Below the pieces are notes generated by a model, which had not been told where the DNA came from, did not search any database, and saw nothing but the letters and a program-made list of their open reading frames with translations. Positions 6,868-6,957 of a DNA stretch of 6,957 nucleotides are shown here, piece after piece (the first letter of the stretch is position 1; every line of letters begins with the position of its first letter). The translations under genes were made by a program, and so were the position numbers. The DNA comes from an uncultured Opitutia bacterium (GTDB lineage Bacteria; Verrucomicrobiota; Verrucomicrobiia; Opitutales; Opitutaceae): assembly GCA_937952235.1 (NCBI GenBank), contig CALFZM010000342.1, positions 1 through 6,957 of the forward strand, written 5' to 3'.

Positions 6868-6938
6868 AGCAGCATGTCCTCAAGCCGCTGCGAATCGGTC
6901 CGTCGCACGTCAGCCGCCTGGGGACAGGCGGCTCCACC
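6863..6938. repeat. 76-bp palindromic REP-doublet-like element, copy 2
   Basis: This copy is in the same orientation as the one at 4852-4927 and matches it at 71 of 76 positions with no indels. The left arm is 6863-6890, the spacer 6891-6910 and the right arm 6911-6938. The right arm is identical to copy 1 and contains the same perfect 9-bp hairpin with a GGGA loop (6912-6933). The left arm is more decayed, matching the reverse complement of the right arm at 23 of 28 positions, and the spacer palindrome is broken. The element lies 104 bases upstream of the esterase start codon. Its neighbour on the far side is outside the window. Confidence 0.85.
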
Positions 6939-6957
6939 GCGACGGCATCGTTCCGGC

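Overview
This is a GC-rich window with four complete genes, short intergenic gaps and no RNA genes, CRISPR array or insertion sequence. The gene content and protein style suggest a Verrucomicrobiota bacterium, probably of the Opitutales/Opitutaceae. The clues are a GlgA of enterobacterial length, an RNase R with a long Ala/Pro/Arg linker, a DUF5069 protein, and a secreted esterase fused to an SMP-30/gluconolactonase propeller. That taxonomic placement is inference from recognition, not from a search.

Layout. Positions 110-1552 (minus strand) encode glycogen synthase GlgA. A 73-bp divergent gap separates it from rnr (plus, 1626-4118), which encodes the 3'-5' exoribonuclease RNase R with its RNB active site intact. 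After 104 bp follows a 179-aa DUF5069 protein (plus, 4223-4762). Convergent to it, on the minus strand at 4947-6758, lies a 603-aa exported protein. It carries an alpha/beta-hydrolase esterase domain (GSSSG nucleophile elbow) followed by an SMP-30/gluconolactonase-like beta-propeller. A short open frame at 1-55 (minus) may be the start of a further gene downstream of glgA.

The most distinctive non-coding signal is a 76-bp palindromic element present twice in direct orientation (4852-4927 and 6863-6938). The copies lie on either side of the esterase gene and are identical at 71 of 76 positions. Each is made of two 28-bp arms in inverted orientation around a 20-bp spacer. Each arm can itself fold into a small hairpin preceded by GGTGG. 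This is the architecture of a REP doublet (REPIN/BIME-like element), of the kind mobilised by RAYT transposases. No transposase lies in the window.

The genes do not form an obvious single pathway. GlgA builds glycogen, RNase R degrades structured RNA, and the exported esterase/propeller protein probably acts on esterified or lactone sugars or polysaccharide-derived compounds outside the cytoplasm. Apart from the repeat pair and the two-domain secreted enzyme, this looks like ordinary chromosomal housekeeping sequence. I see no evidence for a new multi-gene system.
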